DNA of 64,000 bases from a beta proteobacterium CB (lineage in GTDB: Bacteria; Pseudomonadota; Gammaproteobacteria; Burkholderiales; Burkholderiaceae): contig CP004348.1 in assembly GCA_000342265.1 (NCBI GenBank), positions 1,981,721 to 2,045,720 on the forward strand, in the 5' to 3' direction. Every line of letters starts with the position of its first letter. Within the stretch, counting starts at the first letter, position 1. The notes beneath the pieces were generated by a model. It made no database searches, was not told the DNA's origin, and saw nothing but the letters and a program-made list of their open reading frames with translations. This document shows, piece after piece, positions 8,194 to 18,641 of the stretch. A program made the position numbers and the translations under genes.

Positions 8194-8799
8194 TTACGAA
8201 TGAGGTGATTGCAATCGAAAACTCAAATGCGCATCTACAGCAGGAAATTCCCCGGCCAAAATGCTGTAAACACAGGTATCTCGCAGGCTATCTTTGGCAT
8301 CTGGATGGCGATTAACTTGGTGACTCCGTAATATGCCATCTAATTTCGCGCCCAGCCGCTCAATACCTTTACGACTTTGATGATTAAAAAAATGTGTCCG
8401 AAATTCAACCGCAATACAAGCTAAGTTTGTAAATGCGTAACGCAACAGCATCAATTTACATTCAGTATTGATGGCTGTCCGCTGAACCGACTGACGATAC
8501 CAAGTAGACCCTATCTCAAGCCTACGATTTTCTTGGTCAATATTCATATAAGTGGTCATTCCAACGGGCTTCCCTTTGGCATCCAAAATACAAAATGGAT
8601 TCATTGAACCCAACTGCTGTAAGTTCAAACGCCGATCAATCTCCTTTGACATTGCATCAGGCGAAGGAATGCTGGTGTACCAAAGCTTCCAAAGCTCACC
8701 ATCCCTAACGGCTTCACATAAACCGTCATGATGCGCAATGGTTAATGGCGCCAATGAAGCATGCCTTCCTTGTAAAGTGACTGAATCGGAGAATTTCAT
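8194..8799 (-). CDS. GNAT family N-acetyltransferase (RimJ/RimL type)
   Basis: A 201-residue acetyltransferase of the RimJ/RimL branch. It starts VTLQGRHASLAPLTIAHHDGL, carries the acceptor-side FCILDAKGKPVGMTTYMNID strand and the EIGSTWYRQSVQRTAINTECKLMLLRYAF segment that corresponds to acetyl-CoA-binding motif A (R/QxxGxA/G, here degenerate as QRTAIN). It ends with the ERLGAKLDGILR strand. The start is 1 nt downstream of the dehalogenase stop, so translation is likely coupled. The substrate is unknown. Confidence 0.8.
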   Translation of the reverse strand: MKFSDSVTLQGRHASLAPLTIAHHDGLCEAVRDGELWKLWYTSIPSPDAMSKEIDRRLNLQQLGSMNPFCILDAKGKPVGMTTYMNIDQENRRLEIGSTWYRQSVQRTAINTECKLMLLRYAFTNLACIAVEFRTHFFNHQSRKGIERLGAKLDGILRSHQVNRHPDAKDSLRDTCVYSILAGEFPAVDAHLSFRLQSPHS

Positions 8800-8800
8800 C

Positions 8801-9484
8801 TTATATAACCTTCAAAACCTTACTTAGAGAGTCGCCCTCATAGTTTGGCATTTCACCAATCTCTTCAAAAGGATGATTCAAGCGATTAACCCAAAACACG
8901 TCGAAGCCGAACCACTTGGCCGCTAGAGCATCCCAAGCATTACTTGATACAAATAGTATCTCCTCTTTCTTGACCGGAAACGCTTTAAGCAAAAGTTCGT
9001 AGGCTTGTGGGGCGGTTTTAAATAGGCGAATATCTTCAATGGTTACCACTTTATCGAGATAGGGATTTAAACCATTACTCTCCACTACTGTAGCTAACAT
9101 CTCCCTACTGCCGTTCGACAAAATAGCAGTTGAAATACCTTTTGCCTTAATTGCCTTGAGCACACTCAGACTGTCGTCAAACCCAGTGAGCTTGGCATAC
9201 TGATCCATCAGTCGCTTCTCATATTCTGGGGAAAGGTTTAAGCTCATACGCTTACACACATACCTCAACGAGCGAATAGTTAATTCCCAAAATGGAAGAT
9301 AGTACTTACTACCATTCGGATTAGGGTCGCTCATAGTTACCAAGCGGGTGTATTCGATTTGGCGGTCACGCCACATCAAAGCAAAAGCCTGCCCATGACC
9401 TGGAAATAATTCTTCTGCCAACTGCCCCATGGAATAGACATCAAATAAAGTTCCATAAGCATCAAAGGCTACGAGTTTATACAT
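8801..9484 (-). CDS. Haloacid dehalogenase, type II
   Basis: HAD-superfamily enzyme of the L-2-haloacid dehalogenase class. Motif I is VAFDAYGTLFDVYS with the nucleophilic Asp, motif II is AILSNGS, the conserved Lys lies in the LFKTAPQAYE segment, and motif III is FVSSNAWDALAAKWFGF. It would hydrolyse 2-haloacids via an aspartyl-ester intermediate, although members also act on other small substrates. I chose the ATG at 9484 because AGGGGG lies upstream with 6-7 nt spacing and the HAD fold starts at once (MYKLVAFDAYG). It is the first gene of a two-gene unit with the acetyltransferase. Confidence 0.85.
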   Translation of the reverse strand: MYKLVAFDAYGTLFDVYSMGQLAEELFPGHGQAFALMWRDRQIEYTRLVTMSDPNPNGSKYYLPFWELTIRSLRYVCKRMSLNLSPEYEKRLMDQYAKLTGFDDSLSVLKAIKAKGISTAILSNGSREMLATVVESNGLNPYLDKVVTIEDIRLFKTAPQAYELLLKAFPVKKEEILFVSSNAWDALAAKWFGFDVFWVNRLNHPFEEIGEMPNYEGDSLSKVLKVI

Positions 9485-9574
9485 GCCATCCCCCTGCTTT
9501 TTTATTATCAATTTATATTGTCGTTTAAAACAATAATTGATTATGCAGTTATACCAAGCAAAGGATCTCTGACT

Positions 9575-10189
9575 CTATTCCATCTTACAAAAACAATACA
9601 AGAACTGCTGGGTAGCTCCCATTGGGGTTTGATGGAGCTCTGTTGAGCTTTTGATTAATTTGAATGTTTTGCCAAACTGCTCATGAAGATTTTCAGAGTC
9701 ATAGCGAACTACATCCAAGCCACTGCACTTCTCTGGGCCCTCGGGGCCAAAGGTCGACATAATCACATAGCCGCCATGCTTCACTGAACGCATCACTTGC
9801 TCTACATAGCTCGCTCGCTGCGCCTCTTCAGTTAAAAAATGAAAAACGGCTCTATCGTGCCAAACATCAAAATAGTTCTGGGGTAATGTGGCCTGCGTTA
9901 TATCAGCGCAATACCAGTGAACCTTATCAGCCCGCTCGCCAATTCGAGCTCTTGCCACATCAATTGCTTTTTGAGAGATGTCTAAAACACTGATGTCCTC
10001 ATAACCCCCAAACAAAAGGTCATCAACTAACGTGGATTCACCGCCACCAATATCAATAATGGCGAAACTCTTATCGGTGCTGGCTTGATGAATCAGATTT
10101 AATGATGTCTCAAGGTGTGGCGCATACCAACTTACCGCCTCTGGCGCCTTAGTGTCATAAACCTTTTCCCAATGCCGCTTGTTGTCCAT
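9575..10189 (-). CDS. Class I SAM-dependent methyltransferase, chromosomal copy
   Basis: A 204-residue methyltransferase with motif I as AIIDIGGGESTLVDDL, motif II as ISVLDISQKAID, the motif III/IV region WYCADITQATLPQNYFDVWHDRAVFHFL and motif post-I strands. The WHDRAVFHFL segment is typical of thiopurine/tellurite-resistance-like small methyltransferases, but the substrate is unknown. A second copy lies inside the island at 20532-21146 and differs at 35 of 204 residues by my count. The coding region faces the TonB-like gene divergently, with a 130-bp shared promoter region. Confidence 0.8.
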   Translation of the reverse strand: MDNKRHWEKVYDTKAPEAVSWYAPHLETSLNLIHQASTDKSFAIIDIGGGESTLVDDLLFGGYEDISVLDISQKAIDVARARIGERADKVHWYCADITQATLPQNYFDVWHDRAVFHFLTEEAQRASYVEQVMRSVKHGGYVIMSTFGPEGPEKCSGLDVVRYDSENLHEQFGKTFKLIKSSTELHQTPMGATQQFLYCFCKME

Positions 10190-10321
10190 AATTACCTTTT
10201 ACATAATTATTTATTTGATTCTATGCCCTTTTTACGAGATAGATGTCCTATCCTTGACATTATCTAGGCATCACAAGCCACCACCCTTCATCAGCAATAG
10301 AGTCTAATTCCCCGCTATTTA

Positions 10322-11113
10322 ATGACACAACTACGGCTTAGACCTTCCCTCGCTATCTGGCTATCAATTGCGCTCCACCTTGGTCTCATTCTGCTGTGGG
10401 CTACATATGAAGGCTTTATCTTTGCTAAACCCAAAGATAGAAATCCAGACATCATTGAGGTCCATCTAGAAGAACCTATTGCTAAAAATAATAGTGACTT
10501 AGCTACCAGCCTAAATAGCGATAAACAAGCAGCATCATCAGAGGCACCATCAGCCCCAACTGCAGAAGAATGGGCATTCGCATCCAAGTACACACTAAAA
10601 AATAGTAAAGGATATCGCCATTCCTTTGGTCAACAAGTGCGAAGCATGATGGGCACTGCTATCGAGGGGCCAGACCAAGGGCAGGTGAGATTCAGTATTG
10701 AAATTGCGCCAAATGGAACTGTTACTAAAGTGGAAACACTTTGGAAAACCTCTGATAAAGCAGAACGGCTGGCAAGAAGGGCCATTCAATCTATGCCGAC
10801 TCTGCCACCAACACCAACAGGAAAACCACTTATTTTTGAGAGAACGATTTCGTTCACACCATTTGCCTCTAATGATGCTCCAGTCTATAGAGACGACTGT
10901 CTGCCTGACCCACCATCATTTGGCAATCCATTTGCCTGGGATGGCAAATCACCGCAAGATATTAAGAAAAATAAACCTGCTGAAAAGCCAAGCCCTGAAG
11001 CGCTAGCTGAATGTCTTAAACAATTACCCCAAGACTCTATTGAAGGCATAGCTGCCCATAACCAAAGACAACTGGATCAATGGAGATCAAACAAGCTGAA
11101 CCAAGAAAAATAA
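10322..11113 (+). CDS. TonB-family energy transducer-like protein
   Basis: A 263-residue envelope protein. A single N-terminal transmembrane anchor (SLAIWLSIALHLGLILLW) with the Ser/His pattern of TonB anchors is followed by a short acidic linker and a TonB C-terminal type domain (GQVRFSIEIAPNGTVTKVETLWKTSDKAERLARRAIQSMPTLPP). After that comes a long Pro/Lys-rich tail with two cysteines (DDCLPDP and ECLKQLP). The classical Pro-Glu/Pro-Lys periplasm-spanning region is missing, so it may serve a different partner than ExbBD. No exbB/exbD genes are nearby. Confidence 0.7.
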   Translation: MTQLRLRPSLAIWLSIALHLGLILLWATYEGFIFAKPKDRNPDIIEVHLEEPIAKNNSDLATSLNSDKQAASSEAPSAPTAEEWAFASKYTLKNSKGYRHSFGQQVRSMMGTAIEGPDQGQVRFSIEIAPNGTVTKVETLWKTSDKAERLARRAIQSMPTLPPTPTGKPLIFERTISFTPFASNDAPVYRDDCLPDPPSFGNPFAWDGKSPQDIKKNKPAEKPSPEALAECLKQLPQDSIEGIAAHNQRQLDQWRSNKLNQEK

Positions 11114-11174
11114 TTCCATGTCGATTAAGGTGGTATTCCTATAATGGGATAGCCCTCCAACATCAAAGGCTTAT

Positions 11175-11525
11175 ATGGCTTGGATCATTACAAAATATTT
11201 ACTAACCGCAGGAATAGTTGTATTCATTTCTGAGCTTGCTAAACGAAGTGATCGACTGGGTGGCTTTATTGCGGCATTGCCACTAATGACCTTGCTTACT
11301 CTAACCTGGCTATATATTGAAAACCAGCCAGAAGAGAAAATTGCCAATCACGCGTATTACACCTTCTGGTATGTGATTCCAACATTGCCTATGTTTCTAT
11401 TATTTCCTTACCTGCTTCCAAGATTGGGATTTTGGATGACTATGGGCGCCTGCATAGTGGCAACCATGATCTGCTTTGGCTTATTTACTTTGCTGATGAA
11501 GAGCTTTGGAATTAATCTGCTCTAA
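11175..11525 (+). CDS. DUF3147/GlpM-like membrane protein, chromosomal copy
   Basis: A 116-residue inner-membrane protein with four hydrophobic helices (TKYLLTAGIVVFISELAKRS, GGFIAALPLMTLLTLTWLYIE, YYTFWYVIPTLPMFLLFPYLLP, MTMGACIVATMICFGLFTLL). The pattern fits the DUF3147/GlpM-like family of unknown function. A paralogue in the island (20114-20464) differs at about 15 of 116 residues. The gene follows the TonB-like gene by 61 nt and could be read with it. A degenerate hairpin (AACCGCC..GGTTTT near 11530) follows. Confidence 0.75.
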   Translation: MAWIITKYLLTAGIVVFISELAKRSDRLGGFIAALPLMTLLTLTWLYIENQPEEKIANHAYYTFWYVIPTLPMFLLFPYLLPRLGFWMTMGACIVATMICFGLFTLLMKSFGINLL

Positions 11526-11711
11526 ATAAAAAAACCGCCCTGAGTTGGTTTTGGCATTCATAGGTCGCGCGTGACGGGGCCCACCAAGATCTAGGGCGCT
11601 AGATTCTATGATCTATTTATTCGATTACTAAGTCCATTTAAATTCGTTGGACTGATAACCCCAGAAGGAACAAGATAACTTCATCGCAACTAACAGCAGA
11701 TGGAGTTAAAA
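11526..11711. other. Non-coding region with a decayed terminator
   Basis: Begins with a degenerate member of the AACCACC..GGTGGTT hairpin family (11528-11553, arms no longer fully complementary). I see no RNA gene in the rest. Confidence 0.4.
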
Positions 11712-11834
11712 ATGAAGATTCAAAATAGATTAGCGGGAATAGCGGAAGGCTTGTACTTCATTAACCATGAATTTGAGAGGGATTTGGCATCAGTCTTAAA
11801 GCCCGCCCCAAGAGCCTCCAAAGAGGCCCAATGA
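11712..11834 (+). CDS. Possible 40-aa small protein
   Basis: A short frame (starting MKIQNRLAGIAEGLYF, ending in SKEAQ) preceded by GGAG 7 nt before the ATG. Its composition is protein-like, with an amphipathic helix, and a further 11-codon ATG frame overlaps its stop. There is no homology I can name. It lies about 130 bp upstream of katG and could be a leader or simply an unannotated small protein. Evidence is limited to the ribosome-binding site and composition. Confidence 0.35.
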   Translation: MKIQNRLAGIAEGLYFINHEFERDLASVLKPAPRASKEAQ

Positions 11835-11946
11835 TGAGCATTCTCATTGACTTCATGGCAGGCGTATAGCCATCACAAAAGAAGATTGGCATCTGAATGA
11901 GCCAATTTTTGCTAGATCAGTTAAGCTAAAATAGTCAGACACATGA

Positions 11947-14121
<2,175 letters not shown>

Positions 14122-14141
14122 ATAAACTCTCGCTTACTTAC

Positions 14142-14170
14142 AAGGGGTAGCAATTGCTACCCCTTTTTAT
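14142..14170 (+). terminator. katG terminator
   Basis: Ten-bp perfect stem AAGGGGTAGC / GCTACCCCTT (14142-14151, 14156-14165), loop AATT, then T run. Confidence 0.9.
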
Positions 14171-14179
14171 TGAAGAGAA

Positions 14180-14308
14180 TTAGTCGTTGCGAAAAGTTCC
14201 CTGAAACTCACGATCTTCAAGTTGCTCCAGCTCTAAAGCTCGTTCAGTCTGAGCCTGCTTTTCTTCTTTTGAAAGATCTTTAGTGCGGTTATCAGAATTA
14301 TTTTCCAT
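14180..14308 (-). CDS. Small acidic/charged protein (42 aa)
   Basis: A frame from ATG 14308 to TAA 14180 encoding a 42-residue charged peptide rich in Glu, Gln, Lys and Arg with a single predicted helix (around LSKEEKQAQTERALELEQLEDR). There is no clear ribosome-binding site. It is convergent with katG and uses the katG hairpin as its own terminator. I accept it tentatively because the composition is that of a soluble helical protein and the interval otherwise has no function. The family is unknown. Confidence 0.45.
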   Translation of the reverse strand: MENNSDNRTKDLSKEEKQAQTERALELEQLEDREFQGTFRND

Positions 14309-14371
14309 AGGATCAGTCTATCGAATAATGGATTAAGGGTCTAGTTACTGGATTGTGGGGAAAGATGGGGA

Positions 14372-14452
14372 ATGAAAAAACCACCCGAAGGTGGTTTTGG
14401 TATTTCTTGGTGGCCCGGGGCGGAATCGAACCACCGACACAAGGATTTTCAA
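14372..14452. repeat. Left island boundary: 81-bp direct repeat with tRNA-Phe 3' half (attL-like)
   Basis: Identical over 81 bp to 21720-21800: the GGTGGTT terminator followed by the 3' part of tRNA-Phe (minus strand; 14404-14452). The match stops right after TTTTCAA in the anticodon loop, and what follows (14453 on) is not tRNA. This is the original 3' half of the gene now split by the island. Confidence 0.85.
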
Positions 14453-14799
14453 ATATCCTCCGATAGACCGCTTCGTCTATGAAATCAACTGGTTACGCCA
14501 CCCCAGACATTTCGTGCGCAAAATTTACATATTGTGTCGGTCAAAATATCGAGCGTAATCAGAAAGTTACGATAGCGTGTAGAAACTGTGCGCAAACTTT
14601 GGATGAACATGTATCAGTCACTCACCATGGTTACTCGCAATGTCTTTTTGAACGACAAACTATTTTCACTATACCTTTCATCCTTTTTAGGTACATTTTT
14701 TATACAGATAAAAACCCACTGAAACCATGCTCTTTCGGTGGTGATCTCAAGGGGTGGTTAAAAATCACCACGGCCTGAGAAAAGTAGTTAAACAAAAAT
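14453..14799. other. Non-coding left end of the island
   Basis: No convincing gene. The first bases restore an AGGAT/ATCCT stem around the anticodon loop with two extra bases, as expected of an attP arm. A 99-codon frame at 14479-14778 shows no recognisable protein features and is not called. Confidence 0.4.
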
Positions 14800-15114
14800 T
14801 TATTGCGAGGAATTTTTTGATGCTAGTGGATCTACCTCTTTGGGCTTTAGCTTGTCAAACATTTGCTTAACTTTCTTCATCTGCTCTTGCGAACTTAAAT
14901 CTAATGCATTGCTGGGTAATGGCTTTGGGGGCGGTGGGGGTGGGGGTGGTACTTTCAACTTAACTTGTTTTGGCCTACCCTTCTTGGGCTTTATCTTTTT
15001 TGCTTGATTTACCGCATCAGTATTCTGCTGTTGTATTGCAGACCATGTGCAATTAGATATTAGCTTTAGAAGATTGAGCTGGTCTTCACTGCTTGTAATT
15101 TCATTAATGAGCAT
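14800..15114 (-). CDS. Hypothetical proline-tract protein near the broken integrase
   Basis: A 104-residue protein with a helical N-terminal part, a basic segment (AKKIKPKKGRPKQVKLKV), a run of eight prolines and a charged C-terminal helix (SSQEQMKKVKQMFDKLKPKE). There is no signal peptide or membrane segment. Its position just downstream of the truncated integrase, next to the attachment site, suggests an element-encoded accessory protein, but I cannot assign a function. The ribosome-binding site is weak. Confidence 0.5.
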   Translation of the reverse strand: MLINEITSSEDQLNLLKLISNCTWSAIQQQNTDAVNQAKKIKPKKGRPKQVKLKVPPPPPPPPKPLPSNALDLSSQEQMKKVKQMFDKLKPKEVDPLASKNSSQ

Positions 15115-15176
15115 GGATTTCTCTGTAGTATCCCCTTAGATTCGTACATTTAAACTGCTGTGCACGATCAGAGGGA

Positions 15177-15923
15177 CTACCGAGCACAGGCAGAAAACAA
15201 CACTTTAGGAATGTCGGCTTGACGGGGGATACTACAAAATAACTTGGTAATCTCTTCGCGACTAAAGGCAGGGCGTGTTTTACCTTTATGGCCACGAGTA
15301 GTTAATTTAGGTATTGCCACACGCTCACTAATCCAACCTTTATTAACTGCTGTCTGCTGTAGCTTTGCCCAAGCACTGGCAAAGTTCATTAAGGTACTGG
15401 ATTTGGGTACTAGTCGCATTTGCCTATTACGCCAAATCTCAAACTCATGAACGTCTGTATAGGTTATTTCCTCTAGCCGCTTATCCATGAAATAGGGCAG
15501 AAAATATTTCTCAATACAAGTGATGTAGCTTAGATAAACGCTCTTACCTATACCTTCACCCAAATCACGCCGCATTTCATAAAGCGTGGCGTGCGCTATT
15601 TCTGCGAAGGTGGGTACTTTTTGTGCAAGCCCTAATCGCTGGCGAAATCTGGCTTCATCATATAAATCACAGGCAACTCTGACAGCATGCTCAATTGAAG
15701 CTTGCTTAGTTGAGACTCTATCCCATGTGTTGTCATGTCGTTTAAAACGACATTGCCAGAGAGGGCTATTTGGTCTGCGGAAGAGAACTACATCACCATC
15801 ACGCAAATAAAGCTCTGTAGGCTCTGCGTATTTAAGTTGGCTAAGTGTTGTAGGTTGGTGATATTGAGGTGGTGAGGGTAGAACTTCTAGATTCGTAAGT
15901 TTGGTGACTACGCCCTTAGGCAT
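15177..15923 (-). pseudogene. Tyrosine recombinase/integrase, truncated (catalytic domain lost)
   Basis: The 248 residues correspond to the N-terminal part of the integrase at 29804-31018. Shared features are LYLRDGDVVLFRRPNSPLWQCRFKR (compare LTLFRRPKSNKWQCRFK), a helical SAM-like core-binding domain ending LVPKSSTLMNFASAWAKLQQ, and the RPAFSREEITKLF stretch that precedes the catalytic domain. The Arg, His-x-x-Arg and Tyr residues are all missing; the frame ends after an unrelated PKVLFSACAR. It lies about 0.7 kb from the left boundary, where the integrase of a tRNA-targeting element is expected, so it was probably the original integrase and is now inactive. Confidence 0.8.
15736..15752 (-). 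repeat. 17-nt near-palindrome, copy 1 (inside integrase remnant)
   Basis: Minus strand reads TGTCGTTTTAAACGACA. It lies within the coding sequence, encoding CRFKRHD, where the intact paralogue has CRFKLPNG. Confidence 0.7.
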
Positions 15924-15995
15924 GGGCTTGCTGTAAAAGTTTTGAGCTCATACAGCTAGTTTATTTTCAGAGATTCGGATTGGGCAATTAAAACT

Positions 15996-16012
15996 TGTCG
16001 TTTAAAACGACA
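15996..16012 (-). repeat. 17-nt near-palindrome, copy 2
   Basis: Same 17-mer on the minus strand, intergenic, 73 bp upstream of the integrase remnant and just downstream of the PAS kinase gene. Confidence 0.75.
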
Positions 16013-16121
16013 TTTTTGTACGCCAACTGGCTTGTAACTTAAGACTCAGAATGCATAAATGCTCAATTAGACTCCATTTAGTATCTAATAACTTTAATAA
16101 TCAGAGTGCAATCTAATTATC

Positions 16122-17366
16122 TTATTGCTCTGAACTAATAACTTCCCAAGCACTATCCCAGCAGCAAACATGAGCATAGTCATTGATCACATGAATTGCT
16201 GGCCGTTGATTTTGTGGAAATTTGGCTACATAGCTTTTTGCCACCTCTGCTGCACGAGCGTTATCTTTTGCTATTCTCTGAATTAGCTCTTCTAACCTTA
16301 ACTTTTGATTGATGGGGGCTAGTTCCCCTAGTTCTTCAATTTCCATTTGAAGATTTTGTGTATTAACACTCATGGCTCCTAGAGGATTATTGATTTCATG
16401 CGCTAAAGCGCTAACAAGATTGCCCATACTGGCAGCTTTAGCAGAAGTGGCCATTGACTTAAGTAGTTGATTTTTTTCAAACAATGCTTTGCTAAGCTCT
16501 TGATTTACTTTTTCAAGCTGCTCAAGCTTGACTAATTTTTTATTGGCAAGGCTTAGCTCAATACCACGCTCAATAGACTCTTGCTCTGCTAATTTTCGAG
16601 CAGTGATATCACGTATCGCCGATACGGTTGCGCGCTTTCCATTGATCAGTTCTTGCATTGCGATGGAACGACTTTCAAAGTGATATACCGTTCCGTCTTT
16701 TGCAGTTAATGGATACTCTATCGATATACTCGCATTGCTCCTTAGAACCTGCTGGATAAAAGCGTAAAAATTTTGAGCAACCTCTGCTGGAAAAATATCA
16801 TTAAAAGTTTTTCCAATAAGACTTGGATAATCTGGAAAAAATAGTGCAAGATATTTAGATTGGTTTGTTTCAACATATCGACCATCTTCATCGATGATTA
16901 AAAGAAGATCTGGAATGGTTAAACTCAAAGCAGTGAGTTTTGCTTCCTGCTGCTTCTTTTCAGTTACATCCAAAATATATCCAGACCGGGTATAGACACC
17001 CTTGACCATCTTATTGGTTTGCTGGGAAGATACTTGAACCCATTTCACTAAACCGCTGGCAGCAATTACCCTAAGTTCGATAAAGAATTTTTCTCCTGTT
17101 TCCCTAGTTCGCAAGTCTTCTGCAGCCAAACGCCCTACGTCGTCGGGGTGAATATATTTCCAAATAAGGCTTGCATCTTTTCCAAGATCTTCTCGTTCAA
17201 TTTCTAATATCTCTAATAGGCGATCATTAAAGTAAATGAAATGGCTTTCTCCATCAAGAGCCAAATAGTACTCATACACGCCACATGGAATGGCGGCATG
17301 GATTCGATGAAACCTATCTTCATAACTTTCGATACTTTGGTCGGGAGCTTTGTTGGGTATTTGCAT
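16122..17366 (-). CDS. PAS-domain sensor histidine kinase, lacking the ATPase domain
   Basis: A 414-residue cytoplasmic sensor with two PAS domains (residues ~15-140, including the FHRIHAAIPCGVYEYY and IHPDDVGRLAAEDLRT PAC-type region; and ~145-270, ending IRDITARKLAEQES), a coiled coil (~270-315), and a HisKA-like dimerisation helix with the phospho-acceptor in SALAHEINNPLGAM. The HATPase_c domain is absent; the sequence runs into an unrelated Trp/Cys-containing tail after about 40 residues. It is therefore a 3'-truncated kinase that cannot autophosphorylate alone. No response regulator is adjacent. The gene is flanked by inverted copies of the 17-nt motif. Confidence 0.75.
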   Translation of the reverse strand: MQIPNKAPDQSIESYEDRFHRIHAAIPCGVYEYYLALDGESHFIYFNDRLLEILEIEREDLGKDASLIWKYIHPDDVGRLAAEDLRTRETGEKFFIELRVIAASGLVKWVQVSSQQTNKMVKGVYTRSGYILDVTEKKQQEAKLTALSLTIPDLLLIIDEDGRYVETNQSKYLALFFPDYPSLIGKTFNDIFPAEVAQNFYAFIQQVLRSNASISIEYPLTAKDGTVYHFESRSIAMQELINGKRATVSAIRDITARKLAEQESIERGIELSLANKKLVKLEQLEKVNQELSKALFEKNQLLKSMATSAKAASMGNLVSALAHEINNPLGAMSVNTQNLQMEIEELGELAPINQKLRLEELIQRIAKDNARAAEVAKSYVAKFPQNQRPAIHVINDYAHVCCWDSAWEVISSEQ

Positions 17367-17492
17367 TTTGCAATTCTAGATTTACTCGGCAAAACTATCA
17401 ATTAATTAAAATCTTTTCTTCCGCCATTGATAATAATTTTCAGTACATTTCTGTCATCATCTGATTGTTATATCTTCATATCTATCTAAATT

Positions 17493-17509
17493 TGTCGTTT
17501 TAAACGACA
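17493..17509 (+). repeat. 17-nt near-palindrome, copy 3
   Basis: TGTCGTTTTAAACGACA on the plus strand, upstream of the PAS kinase gene. Confidence 0.75.
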
Positions 17510-17971
17510 CGCCAAGTAACCACCCTAGATGGTTCCCACGGTTAGGCAGAGTTAGAGCAAATAGACAGCGGTGGGCAAAGTCCGAAAGCGTCAATTACTG
17601 TAGGCAACAGTAAACACTAAGACTAGAAAAGAAAAATGGCTACCTAAGCAGTCATTTTGAAGTTCTTGGTGGTGGATAGTTGACTACTTGCGAACTTGCT
17701 ATTTCGACTACTTAGTAATTAAAAGTAAATGAGAGGGAATGCGCGGTAAGAACTTAACAGCTTAATTGCACCAATATGATGCATTTACTATTTCTGGATT
17801 TGAACCCAAGTCCACTCTAACTTTTAAGGTCTGCTCCGCAGCGGTTGCTGCCGTTCGAGTTTTCAACGTGAATGCCCTTGGCGTGCCGGATTGCGATCAC
17901 TCCTATTCATGCATCGTGGTAATGCGCAGAGACAGGTTTCAGGCGCGCAGTTGACATTGCTAGAGAGTTGA
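17510..17971. other. Gene-poor junction region
   Basis: Contains a decayed AACCACC..TGGTT hairpin (17518-17536) and a short TTCTTGGTGG matching the 3' edge of tRNA-Phe (near 17658), but no convincing gene. GC content rises sharply from about 17930 on. Confidence 0.4.
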
Positions 17972-18184
17972 CAACAGCGTGCAGAGATCTGCAAGCTCGA
18001 CGAGCAAGACTGCAGCAGCATCAAGCATGGTGCGATCAATCACCTGGGCGTGTCGCCAGCGTTGATGGCTTACCGCGAGCACAAGGCCATGCTGGGCAAG
18101 ACTTAGGCCGGCGAGAAGTTCCCGGCGGTTGTGATGATGGGGGCTGGCTGGATGGTGGTCCCCGACATCAAACCAGGCAAGTGA
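17972..18184 (+). pseudogene. GC-rich 3' gene remnant with an internal stop
   Basis: One reading frame gives a protein-like C-terminus (...SSIKHGAINHLGVSPALMAYREHKAML...) interrupted by a single TAG at about 18102 and continuing in frame with AGEKFPAVVMMGAGWMVVP to a TGA at 18182. This looks like the decayed 3' end of a larger gene from a GC-rich donor. There is no start codon and I do not recognise the family. It sits at the left edge of the GC-rich block. Confidence 0.5.
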
Positions 18185-18188
18185 TGGT

Positions 18189-18219
18189 GAGTGGCTGACC
18201 CGCCCTGGGTCAGCCACTC
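18189..18219. terminator. Long perfect hairpin between convergent GC-rich genes
   Basis: Thirteen-bp perfect stem GAGTGGCTGACCC / GGGTCAGCCACTC with a 5-nt loop. It lacks a T run but is placed as terminator for the cytochrome c gene (minus) and the remnant (plus). Confidence 0.65.
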
Positions 18220-18293
18220 AGTCGGGATCGCTGTTTGCAGGTGATCCCGTCCTTTTTGTCAGTTGGCGCAACAGCGCTGTGGCCAACCAGCCA

Positions 18294-18641
18294 TCACTTT
18301 GATCCACCCGAAGCCTTGGCCACGTAGGCCGCCAGGGCGGCAATTTGCGCATCACTGAGTTTGCCGTTGTAGGACGGCATCTGCCCAATGCCGTTGCGCA
18401 GCGCGGTGGCCACGCGCTTGGCATCGGGCTTGAGCTCGTCCAGGCTGGGGCCCACGGCGCCTTCGGCTCCCGCGTCCTTGAGCGCATGGCACAGGGCGCA
18501 GGCAGGCACCGCGCCTTGGCCGAACAACACCTTGCCTTGTTGAAGTTGCGCGGCATCGTCGGCGGCGTGCACGGGCAGCACTGTGAATGCCAACGACCAC
18601 AGGGCAGCGACCAACGCGTGTTTTTGGATTGTGCGCTTCAT
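18294..18641 (-). CDS. Periplasmic c-type cytochrome (sulfite dehydrogenase electron acceptor)
   Basis: A 115-residue monohaem class I cytochrome c. A signal peptide (MKRTIQKHALVAALWSLAFTVLPVHA) is followed by the haem site CALCHAL, the GPSLDEL segment and a distal Met candidate in IGQMPSYNGKLSDAQIAALAAYV. Its ATG overlaps the stop of the molybdenum oxidoreductase gene (ATGA), so translation is coupled and the pair is a SorAB-like unit: the cytochrome takes electrons from the molybdenum enzyme in the periplasm. Codon use is very GC-rich, unlike the flanking chromosome. Confidence 0.85.
   Translation of the reverse strand: MKRTIQKHALVAALWSLAFTVLPVHAADDAAQLQQGKVLFGQGAVPACALCHALKDAGAEGAVGPSLDELKPDAKRVATALRNGIGQMPSYNGKLSDAQIAALAAYVAKASGGSK

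Noticed and set aside
14479..14778. 99-codon plus-strand frame at the left island end
   Set aside because: Begins in tRNA-derived sequence, no ribosome-binding site, no protein-like pattern.
17766..17954. Short plus-strand frame before the GC-rich block
   Set aside because: No start context and it spans the GC transition; likely chance.
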